Positions 44,575 to 56,370 of a stretch of DNA of 64,000 nucleotides are shown one piece after another (position 1 is the first letter of the stretch; the number at the start of each line of letters is the position of its first letter). Under the pieces are notes generated by a model, which searched no databases, had not been told where the DNA came from, and saw nothing but the letters and a program-made list of their open reading frames with translations. The translations under genes and the position numbers were made by a program. This DNA comes from Ditylenchus dipsaci. Taxonomy: Eukaryota; Nematoda; Chromadorea; Rhabditida; Anguinidae. The DNA is taken from positions 62,001 to 126,000 of the forward strand of contig SADC01000133.1 of assembly GCA_004194705.1 (NCBI GenBank). Reading direction: 5' to 3'.

Positions 44575-45660
44575 CCTAGAATTTATGCACTCAAAGCGAA
44601 TCGGAAACAAAAGAATGGCTTTAACTCACACTCAAATGCTACACTTGGTCAAGTTACACAGGATCTCGGTCAATCAGAAAAGATGGAGTCAAGTTGTTTT
44701 ATTATGTCTGCTCTGAGTGTCGCTCAATGAGAGAAAAGAGCTAGTATTCAAGTCACAAAAGCTTCCAACCATGAAGTCACAAGACGAAGTCACAAGCAAG
44801 TGGATTGATAGTGTTCCAAACCATCCTCATTTTTATGAAGGTCGAAAAGTCAGTGAGGTAATGATTAATTAATTGACAAGGTAATCACGTCTTCATTTTA
44901 TGTCAAAGGTACATCCTTGAGAAGGAGCATGCAAGCAGAAATGGCAAGTGGATCTAACCAAACAGTTTCCTATGCTATTGTTCGAATTAAATCGAAGATT
45001 AATATTAGCCTAGCTGATCAGTCTGTAGGTTTATTTTTTAGTTTGGGGAATTCCAAAATAATTCTGTCTTTTTTTAAGAATACCGTCAGGAGGTTCGTCA
45101 AGCAGCTTGTGCGAATCGCTATGCCATATCACAAGGACTCAAAAGGGCCAAATGAAAACGTTTTCCATTATTGAATAGCTTCAATGATTTGGTCGAAGAT
45201 GAAAATCGTCTGCTTACCTACACTCTCAAAGGATCTGTTCCAGGTGTCCACTCTTTTTTTCTCCATGCCAGATAAGAATGTCGCGTCGATCAGAAGATAT
45301 TGTTTGCGACGGGAAATTCAAATACAAGCCTCTAGGATGGTCGCAGATTTATCGAATTTTTCGGTTTGCTAAGAAAATCCATTCAGTTCCATTAAATACA
45401 GTGTTATTGAAGAAATAAGATCAGAAAACGTACAGAAAAATGTGGAGAAAGAGTAATTTTTTAACTTCCAGAATTATAACCCGCTATTTATATTTATCAA
45501 CTTTTGTAGTTCACTGCGCTTTTGTTGCAGATGGTGAAATATATATATTGAATATGCGCATTTCGATTGTAAACCAGCCGCTTATCAGCCTTTCCAGCAA
45601 AAGTTAGACAAGTCAGAAGAAGAATATCTAGAAGATCCAGCAAACATTGATATTTCTTGG
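44575..45660 (+). pseudogene. Decayed FLYWCH/MULE transposase
   Basis: Several frames carry recognisable pieces. 44650-44760 reads WSSYTGSRSIRKDGVKLFYY then VCSECRSMREKS, a FLYWCH-like zinc-finger pattern. 44917-45174 reads RRSMQAEMASGSN and KNTVRRFVKQLVRIAM. 45270-45420 reads SEDIVCDGKFKYKPLGWSQI then YRIFRF and VPLNTVLL, matching the D-G-T-F-K..P..F.QLY.I core of MULE transposases with T replaced by K. 45560-45660 gives an acidic C-terminal tail (KSEEEYLEDPANIDISW). Stops and frameshifts separate the pieces, so it is not functional. Confidence 0.65.
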
Positions 45661-46011
45661 TAATTTCCTCCTTGTTGTTCGTTGTAAATTGTTATTTGTC
45701 TGAATAAAATATAACGAAAATTTGAGAATTTATCTTACGTATTTTTATGTGAAAATAGGTGGCCAGAGCGCTAACTAAGTTTTGTGTTGCATGAACATGT
45801 ACTTAGAAAGCTGGTCTAGATGTTTTGATGAAAATTCCAAATTTTTTGAAAAACTGTCTCGAATCGACCGTCTCGAATCGTACCTGTCTCGAATCGACCG
45901 TCTCGAATTAGATTTGTCTCGAATCGACCCTTGTCCGTTTATTTATGCGATAGGCCCAGTATTCAAAATTATTTTCAACATCTTCTTTTTTGCACAAAAT
46001 TGGCTTTTTTA

Positions 46012-46766
46012 GTCTCTTTCCACCCTAATACAGCCCTAAATCTCTAAAAAATGGTCAAAAAGGTACTTTTGGGTGGTCTCGAAATTTAATTTTTTATAGT
46101 CTAAAATTCAAAAATGCCTTTTTTGAGGCTTTGAGTAGAATGGTTAGTAGAAAAAAAAGCATGTTTACTTGTAAAAAATCAGCAAATATTAATCGAACCA
46201 ATCAAAGGAAAACCTAAAAATGATAGATTTATAGACAGAAAGCAGGTTCAGGCAGGCCTTGTCCTTTATCCTAGCCAGGGCAGCTGCGAAACCTTGCGCT
46301 GATATTCTTGTTGTATAGTGAACAAACTAAGCATTATTTTGACATCAAACTTGTAAAAAAATTACAGAAAATGGGGTAAGAAAATGGTTTATGCAAATAG
46401 TGGTAGTCGAACCTGTGACCTAGGCGCTGCATATATAAAGGTTCCCTTTGAAAGTATCCATATACCCTTTCATTAACTTGCACTTTTGCAGTTTATTTTT
46501 CATGATTTTGCAGTTTATGATTAGAATGATTTATTCGGCTTCAATTAATTGTTGATCTGAATATTATGATGTTATTTGTTGATGTAACAGAGGCTTTGTG
46601 CTAATAAAATGGAATAATTCAAGTGGGAGAATCGAAAAAGTATCTTTCCAACATTTTGGAAAATTTCTGGAAACTTTCCGGAAATTTTCTGGCAAAAGAT
46701 TCTTTCCGGAAAAATTTCAACCCTAGTTTATTGTTTTAAAAGTGAAGCTTTTAAGGATCGTGAAGA
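46012..46766. other. Half foldback and TTTCCGGAAA word element
   Basis: 46012-46150 is one arm related to 23640-23790. Near 46395-46425 the inverse reads AGGTTCGACTACC, tRNA B-box-like. 46640-46726 has TTTCCGGAAA-type words ending TTTCAACCCTA, an inverted TAGGGTTGAAA hAT-like end. No gene apart from the exon starting at 46767. Confidence 0.5.
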
Positions 46767-46959
46767 ATGAAAGCTATATTTATTAGTGTCTTTTTCTTTA
46801 TTATTCACGCGACACTTCTAAATAGTGTTGTTTTTCAATTCAATGCTGTACAGAAGAGAATTTCTCGATTGAATAATACTCCTAAACATGCTGCATTTCA
46901 TCCATTAGCCAACTACAATGATAATATTCTGATTGGGAATATTTCTGTCGGTACACCAA
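46767..46959 (+). CDS. Aspartic protease first exon (signal peptide, propeptide, start of mature chain)
   Basis: ATG followed by a hydrophobic signal peptide (AIFISVFFFIIHATLL), a basic propeptide-like stretch, then NDNILIGNISVGTP, the pepsin-family motif that precedes the first catalytic DTG by about ten residues. The exon ends at donor GTGAGT in phase 1. The next exon in order within the window is 49861, which accepts phase 1, but the DTG-bearing exon expected between them was not found in 46960-49860, which is filled with elements. It probably belongs with the right-arm gene at 49861-53972. Confidence 0.75.
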
Positions 46960-47319
46960 GTGAGTTAAAGATCATAATAATTGAATCTTAAATTTTCGCT
47001 ATCTCAATTTTTTTATTAAAATAGCATTTTCATAAAACACCGATTTTTTAAAATATTTTCCAGTAATTTTTATTATTTAATTGGTAAGATTACACTATAC
47101 CACCTAACTCAAAATCTACCTAAACTATCAACGTTTTAGCAGCTGCAGTAGCTGAAAAAGTGTTTGCGAAAACATTTTTTTCTCAACTTTTGCTTACATC
47201 ACTCGACTGTTTATCCATTCTAAGTAAATGTCAACAGCAAAATAATTAAATACTAATTTTCAATAAAAAAAATTCAAGAAAAGCCAATCTTATCAAACTA
47301 AACAATCCTTTTCATTACA

Positions 47320-47855
47320 AAGGAACATATGGTAATGACAATGCGATTTGGAAAAACTCTATATACCATTTGATAGAGAATCGAAAATCCAGTTTTGACT
47401 TAGAGACCCTTTTCTGCGGAAAAGTCGATTTTAGGGGTGAAAAATGCTTTTGAAAGTATATACCGTATATCTTCTAATAAGGCCCATGGGGCCTTATTAG
47501 AAGATTTCCGGAAATTTCTCACTTGTGGAATTGTGTTTTTAGCCATAAAAATCACGACATTCTCGGGCTCACGACCACTCAAAAAATAGCGCTGTTCCTT
47601 AGCTACATTTTAAGTGGTTGTATGCCAAAAAATGATGGATTTTTCGTAGCTAAAAAATACAATGCCACAAGTCACTTTGGGGGTCACGTCTTATAATAAG
47701 GTCCCATGGGTCTTATTGGAAGATATACGGTAGTTGTATAGAAAAAATGTAGTTTTATTGAAGAAGCAGTCACATGAGTTCTAGTGGTGCAGTCGGTAGT
47801 GAGTTATTGCCTTGGTAATGCACTAGAGTTCGACTCCCCGTGCTGTTTTTGTTTT
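47320..47855 (+). repeat. Dispersed repeat ending in a tRNA-like sequence
   Basis: Same repeat as 42150-42345, interrupted by the MITE at 47461-47732. 47778-47844 reads GTTCTAGTGGTGCAGTCGGT and, 33 bases on, GAGTTCGACTCCCC: A-box- and B-box-like blocks. Possibly a tRNA-derived SINE or relic; folding was not verified. Confidence 0.55.
47461..47732. mobile_element. ACCGTATTTCC-family element (core AAGGCCCATGG)
   Basis: TACCGTATATCTTCTAATAA, then GGCCCATGGGGCC; the right end is the inverse with TCCCATGGG. It sits in the repeat at 47320-47855 at a TA. The copy at 42150 lacks it. Confidence 0.85.
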
Positions 47856-48269
47856 TTGTTTCGGTATTTTTCTTTTATTATGTGCTTTAATGTATTTTTA
47901 AGCTTCGAATACTTTCTTTGTATGAAATTTAGTTGCCATGATGGTTTTCGGTTAGAAATCAAAAATTCAATATTTGGATCATATTATAAGGCAACACCCC
48001 AAGTGAACCTTTTCCTTCGCAAAAAATTTCCAAACTTTTAAATAAAAGTACCCATTTTCAGGTCAAATTCTTTTTTCTGAGGCACCCTATATGCGAAAAT
48101 TTATTAGGAATCCGAATCAGAGATCAAAATTGTGAAAAAATTTGTGATTGTTGAGATATGGCCTAAAGTTGGGTGAACTTGAATGGTCATTTTTAAAAAT
48201 ATAAAGACTTTGAAGCCAGGGTTGCTCCAATGGACTTCCGACATCTTACATACGACTTTCATCGACATC

Positions 48270-48485
48270 CTACCAGTGTTGTGCACTCGTCCTCGTCTTC
48301 GTCTTCGTCCTCGTCCTCGTACTACGAGGACGAGGACGAAGTACGAGCAGCTCCAAAAACTAGGTACGAAAACGAACTACGAGGCTCAAAAAATTACAAG
48401 TACGAAGACGAGGACGTGGACGAAGGGGCAAGGACGAGGACGGAAGACGAAGGGTAAAGACGACTCGTCCTTGCTCGTACTTTCT
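48270..48485. repeat. CGTCCTCGTC word array with hAT-like end
   Basis: CAGTGTTGTGCACTCGTCC at 48275, followed by CTCGTCTTCGTCCTCGT words and a short inverse block (ACGAGGACGAGGACG). Related in plan to element C; the right terminus was not found. Confidence 0.65.
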
Positions 48486-48708
48486 TAATTCAAATCTGTT
48501 TTTTTTCACTGAAAAGTTTATTTTTATGAACATTCCGATTATTTGAAACAATTTTTTTAAGCAACAGTTTCGATTTTCTTAATCATGCATCTGCTTATAT
48601 TCTCTTTGCTAGCTTTTGACTAGTTATTTGAGGTGATCATCACCAATGCCTTGATTCTTTTCATCGTCGTTTTGAAAAAGAGGATCCCCTGTTTTATCAG
48701 TGGCAATA

Positions 48709-48967
48709 TACAGGGTGGTGCGAAAAAATTCGGCCACCTTCAAAAAACTAAATGAATTACGTGACACCTGGGCTGGTCGGTTACTGATTTTTGGGTGGCA
48801 AGCCCTCATAAACCTCCGCAACAATGCCGGCTGTGATAGAGAGAAACACCATTAAGCTCCTAGTTAGCTTAACCACTGCCATCGATTTTCCTGGGGAAAT
48901 CGATGTGGCAAGGAGCTACCTACGCAAATTCTTTTCAAGTGGCCGCGTTTTATTGCTCCACCCTGTA
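48709..48967. mobile_element. 255-bp mariner-type MITE, TA-flanked
   Basis: CAGGGTGGTGCGAAAAAATT at the left; the inverse of the right end reads CAGGGTGGAGCAATAAAACG. Internal AGGAGCT and CATCGATTTTCC palindromes. The 60-codon frame inside is probably chance. Confidence 0.75.
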
Positions 48968-49014
48968 GTTGCTAAGCAAAGCCGAAAATTTGGGCCGCTT
49001 TATTAAAGAATACT

Positions 49015-49525
49015 TGTTTTTAAAGTTTTTAGTCAAGATTCTTTTTCAGATTCATGTCACAGGCAAAGTAGCACAGGGTTGGACACAGGCCGGCCCGTAA
49101 CTGGGCCAGGCCTAAAATATCAGACCCATGGCCTGGCACAGTCGGCCCGTTGTATTTCATGTACTCTGAAATTTCCATATTTTAAGCCCATTCTACCCCT
49201 TCGGGCAGAAGCGGCTTAGGGGGCGGGGAGGCGCACTTATATGGTTGGGGTCCACACCCTATTTTTACAGTAGTCTGGACAATGCTATATTAGAATACTG
49301 ATTTTTGTAGGACCCCTTCTATCTTTGTTTAACACCCCGAGGACCGACTGTTGACTTCGGCAATTCTGAACCAGAATTTCATGGAGAATCAGATTTATTT
49401 CTCCACTTTGATTTTTCAGTCTGAACAAGGTGGTCAAAAACGCGATTGAAAAAACTGTCATTCTCGGATACATGCTCAACATTCGAACAGCCATAACTGA
49501 CATTTTTTGTAAACACGCTTGATTG
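49015..49525. repeat. Inverted copy of 32480-32985
   Basis: Contains the AACACCCCGAGGACCGAC foldback end and the AGGCCGGCC word segment (49073-49155, starting CAGGGTTGGACACAGG). It is followed directly at 49526 by the right arm of the large inverted duplication. Confidence 0.85.
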
Positions 49526-50582
49526 AAATCTAAAAAGACTTAATCCTAAAAGTTGTCTGGGTGGGTTGGCGCCACTCTATACTCAAGCCGAAATTTTATG
49601 TATAAAATGTTAACCACAATTAATTCGATACGAGGATCAAAAGAGAGGTAGGGAGTGATTTATAACCATCCTCGGGGTGGGGAGCTATTAGAGGGTGTGG
49701 AGTTATTTTTTAGCCATCCTCAGGGGGTAGGGAGTTATTAGAGTTTAGGAAGTTGTTAGAAGGTAAGGAGTTGTTAGAGGGTGGGGAGTTAATAGAGGGA
49801 TTATGGTATGCATCATTTAATTATCATTGAATAATCAATTAATACGCTCGGGAGCTCTAGTGTTAATGAAAAAGTTTAGCCATTCTCATACATATGTGGA
49901 TTCTGGCCGTAAGATTAATGATACTTATGGAAGTGGCTCGTTGGCCCTAGATGTCTTTTCTGTGAGTCACATAGAGAGGAATGGTTGTTTACATGCTCTA
50001 TTTAGATTGGTGGAGGAATAGCTGATGTCAAGCAGTATTTTGGAGTGCTCGACATACTTGAAGACTATGCATTTGCTTATCTTACAACGGCTCCAATAGA
50101 TGGTGTGCTTGGTTTGTTGCCAGTATCTGAAACAAGAGACAATGTTTCTTCTTTCATTCATACCATTTCTGACCAGCTGGACAAGAAAGTGTTCACAATA
50201 TGGAGTCAGTCAAGGTAACATCTGATTTTTTTAACTCTTGGAATTGTTGTTTCGATTCACCGGAGTCTGCGTTTTTATTTTCGATCATTCTTAAGAGGCC
50301 ACTTTTTAAAGAGAGCTACATATTACAGGATGGCTTGCCTATACAACGACAATTAGAGAAAACGACAATCACTAGAATAAGGACAAAAAGACAAAATAAC
50401 AATTAATGATATGGCCAATTAGCGCAAAACGACTGTTTTTAAATGGCTTGGCACATCGTCTTTTCTGCCAAAATGCATTACGACAATCCCTGTTATGACT
50501 AATATTCTGTGTCGTTTTTTTGCCTCTTTCAACGTTTACTTATTTGTTCACTGTCTAGATGAGTAAAACTAGCTCTCTAATA

Positions 50583-50945
50583 CGGTAAAAGAACAGTTGG
50601 CACCGGAACAGTTGGCACCGATGCCAACTGTCCAATTTGGAATTTTGGACTAGAGGTACCCACTTTTTTGTAATTTGTTGTATTCTGAGCCACCCCGAAT
50701 TCAAATCACTCAACAGAATTTTGAAAAAATGAGTGGTTGTCAAAATATATGCAAAAGTTGGAAAGCAATAACTATTTTCTTTATTTGGCTCATATCTCAA
50801 CACAATTCTGTTAAGTGATTCAGATTTCTGAGGAAGTTTCGGTTACTGGGGTTGCTTGAAATAAGAAAAATCATGAAAACCCAAGAATTTGTATATAAAA
50901 ATAGCCAAGTGGACAGTTGGCACCGGTGCCAACTGTCCTACGTCC
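50583..50945. mobile_element. GGCACCGGTGCC-word element, right-arm copy
   Basis: Inverse of 26171-26549, flanked by CTCTAATA on both sides. Inserted before the duplication, because both arms share it. Confidence 0.78.
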
Positions 50946-50999
50946 CTCTAATACTAGGCTAAGTCTAAAGATTAAATGAAAAAAATTCTGAAAAATTTC

Positions 51000-51780
51000 G
51001 CAAATTTAAAAAAAACAATTTTTCTAACTTAAAATTGTGTGCGGAATTGGGGTTTTTCAGTCCAAAATTGCGATTTTACACACTCCAACTTCAATACCTG
51101 GTGTAGGTACCACCTGGCCAGGTGGATGCTCGCCTGGATAGCCTGAAAATCAAAAATAATAATTTTAAAAAAACAGTTTTCTAAACTGAAGCTTTTGTGA
51201 GGATTGGGATTGTTAAGACGAAAAGTGCGATTTTACTTTCCCAACCCCAAACCTGGTATTGCTACCGGCTGGAGAGGTTGATAGGCAGGTAAGTCCAGAG
51301 CAGTGGTATACCAAATAACCCGAATAGTCAAACGATTGTCTTTTTATATCTAAAATTATGTGAAAAAAAGTATGCACCCTCGGTGATTCAAACCAGCAAC
51401 CTCTACATCATCCCTTAGAATGGCTCACAACTCCATCCAGAGTGACCAAACCAAACAAGTGGTCGTCCACTTGGATCAAAAAATTTTTTCACGTTTCCAG
51501 GTTTCAAAACCGATTTTCTGCACTAATTCGAGCATGCTGTAGATGGTTTGATAGTGGTAAAATCACGTTTTATTGAGAAATTTTCGAGTTATTGTAAATT
51601 ATTGATTTATCAAAACCAATTACATACCATAACTCAAAAAATTTCTCGATAAAAGGCAATTTTAGCGCTGTCAAACCATCTTCAGCATGATTGAAATAGT
51701 GCAAAAAGTGGTTTTGGAACCAGGTGCATTTTGATCCGTGTGCATAAGCTTCTACCGGGTGATTTCAACACCTTATATGT
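51000..51780. repeat. CACCTGG tandem-family units, right arm
   Basis: Inverse of 25150-26020, including the GGATTGGGATTGTTAAG and CTGGATAGCCTGAAAA blocks. Confidence 0.6.
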
Positions 51781-52044
51781 GGGTTAAGTACCTTCTGATC
51801 AGCAGAGGCAGAACATAAAAAAAGAATCATGAATTTTTCAACAGATAAAAATATAAAGCCAGCTAAGAATGATATGTAGCAAAATATAAACCTGTGAGAA
51901 TTCTTTGACCAAATACCTACTCTGTCCAAATGTTCTTCGACAAAACCAGTGATCGGCAAAAAAGACGATCTGCCAAACCATTTGAAAACATTTTTGGTGA
52001 TTGTCGTTTTCTCTAATTGTCGTTTTTTTGGCAAGCTTACAAGA

Positions 52045-52277
52045 TACCGTATTTCCTCTAATACAACGACCGCTCGGTCTATTTTCCAATCTTCCGAAAG
52101 TCTGAAAAAAATATTTCGATTTTGAGATTTTCGGGTGCTAGCCAAAATCTAAAGGCGGAATCGGTAGAGCTCATGGGAGTTAAGAAAACGCATAAAACAT
52201 AATTGCAAAATATTGATTGTTCTCCGAGATACAGACCCTTCAAGTAGAGGGGTAGTTCTACTAGAGATAATACGGTA
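52045..52277. mobile_element. ACCGTATTTCC-family element, mismatched cores, right-arm copy
   Basis: Inverse of 24348-24582: ends TACCGTATTTCCTCTAATAC and CTAGAGATAATACGGTA. Confidence 0.7.
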
Positions 52278-52331
52278 TACGGTATTTAGTTGGCCAGCGA
52301 AGAAAAATTGATTTCCAAAATTAAATTCTGC

Positions 52332-52577
52332 TACCGTATTTCCTGTAATAAACCCCCCCCCCCTCGTTCAAAATCGTGTTCTTGGCGTTGTGTTTTTGAC
52401 CCACTTTTTGATCACTTCTCTCAAGCAAATTACCTTTCATTTTGTAGCTCATCTCACTGACTACAAAATGAGGGTAATTTGCCTAAGAGAAGTATTCAAA
52501 AAGTGGGTCAAAAACACAATGCCAAGAACACGATTTTGAACGAGGGGGGGGGGGCGTTTATTACAGGAAATACGGTA
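52332..52577. mobile_element. ACCGTATTTCC-family foldback, right-arm copy
   Basis: Inverse of 24049-24293. Length differences are mainly in the C/G runs. Confidence 0.85.
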
Positions 52578-53399
52578 TATTGGCACCTCCAGCCGGTTCC
52601 GAGAGCTGCCGACATATGAAGCCCTAGCAACAATACTTGCGTGGCTAAAAATTAAATATCTCAAAAGTCAGTTCACTTTTCAAGAGCGGCTTTTTGCAAA
52701 CAAAAATAGACATATTTTATCTCCTGATTAAGTTATAATCGGCTAGATTATGTATTGAGAACTGATGTTACCACTAAATGCAAAAAAATATCCTTAGCTG
52801 CGGATACTTTACAGACTTCTACGGTCAAAAAGCCATTTGAAGTGCTGTTAACGTAAGTTGGTAGCCTTGTTTATAAGAAACATTTTCGTAGCTCAGAAAC
52901 AGTTTTTCGCCTTACCTTTCCTCTTCGGTAAAGCAAATATATTCACTACAAGGTCGGCACAAAAATCATTGCTTACACCAAAAAATCCTTATTTCAGACA
53001 GTGTGGAGGAGCCCTTGACAAATTTTCAAAAGTGTCCGCGTTTTTGCCGCACCCTGTACAAGGATTGCCATCAAAGCTGCTTTTAGATCACAATTATTAT
53101 CAATCTATTTTTTTTAACATATAGTTTCCAATGCCCGTAGAACTGGGGTAGAACGGTGAACACATACTTACAGAATATATCTGGCGTTTTACTAATCAAA
53201 CAGCTTTCAAAAATCAATTCAAGTTAGATGGGGATAAAGTTGAAAAAAGGTGTAGATAAAATGACTGAGAGCGTCCCTTCATTTTTCAGTCCCATCGACT
53301 CCTGCCCCTCTGTTTGAGAGTGTTTTTCAAATATAAAATTCCCTTCTATCAGAGAGAATACTGCATTTTATTTGTTAATATTCATGTTGAAATTTTGAT

Positions 53400-53548
53400 T
53401 TATGTTCGGAATATTCATCGATTTTTTTTGTGTAAAGGGTAGCCCCCCCCCTCTCTAATTATAGCCCCCCCCCCTCTAATAGTGACTCCCCTCGGAGGGG
53501 GTTTAAAATTAGTGACCCTGGGCTACTATTAGAGTGAATACGGTACCT
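53400..53548. mobile_element. Right-arm-only insertion of ACCGTATTTCC type
   Basis: AGTGAATACGGTACC at its right edge and TCTCTAATTATAGCCCCC / TCTAATAGTGACTCCC subterminal repeats. The left arm near 23140 reads straight through this point. TTGAT occurs at both edges and may be the duplicated target. Confidence 0.65.
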
Positions 53549-54674
53549 TGATAATAAAGTTATTTAAATTTGGTTATAGAAAGTCAATATGGGATCACAC
53601 CACGTCGAAAGCAGTCCTCACCTTGGGCGGATGGGATGAGCAGAACTGCGACAAAGATAATTGGTTCAGCACTCCGATTATTGACTTGCAGAATTGGGCT
53701 TTCAATGTTCAGTCCATCCACATTTCAGGGTCTGATGGAAGCGTAGTCCCTGTTCCTGCTCAATCCCCACACAAGCTAAGGCTGGCCACGACACGGTCTT
53801 TGTTATAGGTCCAAAAGAACAAATTGAATTCATCGCTAAACAAATTGGGGCCTGGTGCTATACAGAGTTTGGAATATATTATACTTCTTGTAGCAATGCT
53901 TCTACCGCAAACATTTTTTTTGACTTTGGAGAAGGAAGTGTGATCTTGAAACCTGAAGATTATATTGTGCCGGTAACTTATTTTTCGCTAATTTATTTTA
54001 TTTAACGCAAAAATTAAAATCGCTCAGATCAAAACCTTTTGTTGGCTTGTTGTTGCGATCATTTTTTGCTTAATAGCTCTTGAAGGACCATCAATGACGA
54101 CGGGGATTTCGAGTTTTATATTGGCTAGGGACACTTTTTTTTTACTTAAAAAAGCGGAACATGATTTTCCGAATTATTATTATTTGTTTTTGAAATTGAG
54201 ATTTCATGTATTAGCTGAGGCAAAGCAATTTCGGACATTGATAGTGGTAGCTGAGTGAAACTAGCGCGAGCCGTTCGATCTGGCATACTCAAGCAACGTT
54301 AGGCTTGACTGGTGGACGGTTCAAATATTTTGAACAAATTTCAAGTGCAAACAAAAAAATTGATTCGGAAAACCTTTTCAATATTTTCAGTAAAGTTTCC
54401 CACGGCCGTAGAGTCGTCCACCCGGTTTTTGGTCCTGGTTTATTGGCCGAAAACCAGAACCGAACACCGGATAGGACGAATCGAAAAAAAGCGAAAGCTT
54501 GGTTTTCAAATCGCCGGTTTACCGGTTTAGATCATACGAAGAACATTATGAAGATCACTTAAGATGGTTTGGGGCAGTTTAGTTAGATCGCAACAACAAG
54601 TCAACGAAAATTGTTTGTTTTGAGCAATACCCTGTATCTTTAGAGTTTAATATTTAATCTACAATTCTTAGTTA

Positions 54675-54872
54675 TCACGAATAAAATTCTAAAGTTTTTA
54701 GCATATGAATAATATCTGCATGACCATATTTGCAACTATTGAAAACAAACAAACTTGGTTTCTTGGATCCCGTTTTTTCAACTCCAATTGCGGTGCCTGG
54801 AACTTTGGTGAAATGAAGATGGGATTCAGCCCATCTGTCAAACTCTAAAACAAAGGCATCTACAAGAAACAA
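54675..54872 (-). pseudogene. Unidentified gene X, right copy, exon block 3
   Basis: Inverse of 21153-21342. Reads AFVLEFDRWAESHLHFTKVP then VFNSCKYGHADIIHMLKTLE to a stop. It follows a TTCTTGTAG acceptor, so the methionine upstream is in the intron. Very similar to the left copy (V for F, M for L). Family not recognised. Confidence 0.45.
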
Positions 54873-55067
54873 AAACTTTTTATTTACTCTTTTTTGAAGT
54901 ACTTTAAAAAAATTATATTTCTACATTTTTTTATAATTTCAAATAAAGTCAAACATTTTATTAGTGTGAACTCTCATTAGTGTACGCCCTCCCATTAGGT
55001 CTAAGTATAGTCGTTTTCACGGTCAGTTAATCTAACCAATACACGCCTCTATTGACCTTTAGGTACC

Positions 55068-55975
55068 CCCCCCCCAAATTTGCCTTGGTCCCCCCTGTTG
55101 TTTTTGTTGTTTTTGTTCTAATGTGTAGCACTGCATTCATCTAAGACAAGCAAGTTGCACAATTCCAGCTGTAATCATAGAATATAGGTTTAAATAGTCA
55201 CTCTCTGTCCACGAAAAAATGCGGTATATCGATGGGAGAAAACTTTTGTTTGACACAAAAGCTTTTTCGTCAGCTACATCCTCAATTTAATCAAAACAAC
55301 GACTACCAAGCATTAAAAAGCACTATAATATTTATCGGAATTTAATAAAGGCGCCTGTCGGCGCCTTTAAAATAAAATAAATGATTTGATAAATATTAAT
55401 CCATCACATACCGTATTTTCTCTAATAAACGCCCCCTCTCTAATAAACGACCCCCCCCCTAGGCACCCTACATCTCATCTCAAAAAACTATTTCGCAAAT
55501 CTGTTTCTTTTGCATTTTCTGAATTACCACGAACTTAGCTAATTTCACTTTTTAGATGTCGATCGATTCGAAATAATTTTTTGCGATTTTTAGTGGTTGA
55601 AAAAAAAACGCCGGGGCGTTTGATAAAGAAAATTCGCTACATCCTGATTACCCCTTCTTGGGCACCACTCTCGTCCCTACAGACTTTCCGCCACCCTCCT
55701 CTTTGGATACTATCTTAGTGGTTAGGGGTTTCTACGTGGTTCTGTTCTGGTTCTGATGGTTGGGTGCGCATTCTATCTCCCATTTTTAAATTTTTGCAAA
55801 AATAGCGTTTAAAGATCTCCTAAGTAATTCTCATACGCTGAAAACGATGAAAAGTTTTTTTTCTAACGTTTTCTGAGCTAAAAAGCTGAATTTTTTATTG
55901 AATTTTGAGCGAAATTTGACTTTTTCCCTTGGAGAACCAAGATAAAACGACCTGAAAAGGGTACCTGGATACCCC
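55068..55975. mobile_element. Right-arm-only block (~900 bp)
   Basis: The left arm joins the flanks directly at CTTTAGGTAAAAGATGG (near 20935-20955). Here GGTACCCCCC at 55060 and GGGTACCTGGATACC at 55960 bound extra sequence with a TACCGTATTTTCTCTAATAA element end (55411) and its GGGGCGTTT partner (55615). Whether it is an insertion here or a deletion in the left arm cannot be told; GGTA microhomology is present. Confidence 0.5.
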
Positions 55976-56370
55976 AAAAGATGGTATTGGTACATAGTTT
56001 TTTTTAACTGGGGACTACCGCATAAACAAACTCTGGTACTCATGTTTTTTAATGCATCAATGATTTGTGTCTAAGGTGTGTGGGTGTGCGCATCTCAACT
56101 CCAAGCCCCTGATCCCTTGCCCAACCCCCCCCCCCCCCCCTCCTTCGGGGTGCATAATTCTGAGCAAGACTCCTGATCATAAAATACATATAGAGACTCT
56201 TTTTGACCAAATCGGGGTAATATACCCTTATATAAAATGGTTTATCTTGATCTCCCAAGACAAAAAGTCAAATTTTGGTCAAATTATTTTTGAAAAAGTC
56301 AGTTTTTGAGCTCAGAAAATATCAGAAAACATATTTTTTTTATTGTTTTTAGCATATGAAGATTTCGGCG

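Larger units (their letters stand above)
44258..45935 (+). mobile_element. Mutator-like element (MULE) with tandem CGATTCGAGAC ends
   Basis: Left terminal array 44258-44427 (30-bp unit of CGATTCGAGACGGT and CGATTCGAGACAGGTA) and right terminal inverse array 45845-45935 enclose a degraded FLYWCH/MULE transposase. Just inside both arrays is TTTTTCAAAAA-type sequence. Tandem repeats forming the inverted ends are known in foldback-type MULEs. Confidence 0.7.
49861..53972 (+). pseudogene. Pepsin-family aspartic protease, right-arm copy
   Basis: Exons: 49861-49961 (HTYVDSGRKINDTYGSGSLA), 44-bp intron, 50006-50214 (IGGGIADVKQYFGV, PIDGVLGLLP, DKKVFTIWSQSR), a 3.4-kb element-filled intron, and 53580-53972 (LTLGGWDEQNC, WAFNVQSIHISGSDG, LKPEDYIVP). 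Splice phases agree (2 then 1). The last exon has lost one C near 53767 and is frameshifted. Downstream of the shift the sequence still resembles the left copy, with DTVF in place of the second DTG motif. No exon with the first DTG and no C-terminal LGDVFLR-type exon were seen. The family normally hydrolyses peptides at acidic pH; this copy is unlikely to. Confidence 0.82.

Noticed and set aside
48824..49006. 60-codon frame starting MPAVIERNTIKLLVS
   Set aside because: It lies inside and across the end of a 255-bp MITE and resembles no known protein.
54305..54562. 85-codon frame in the right arm
   Set aside because: It crosses a CCGGTTTACCGG-word segment shared in inverse with 22220-22380; the frame is not kept in the left copy.
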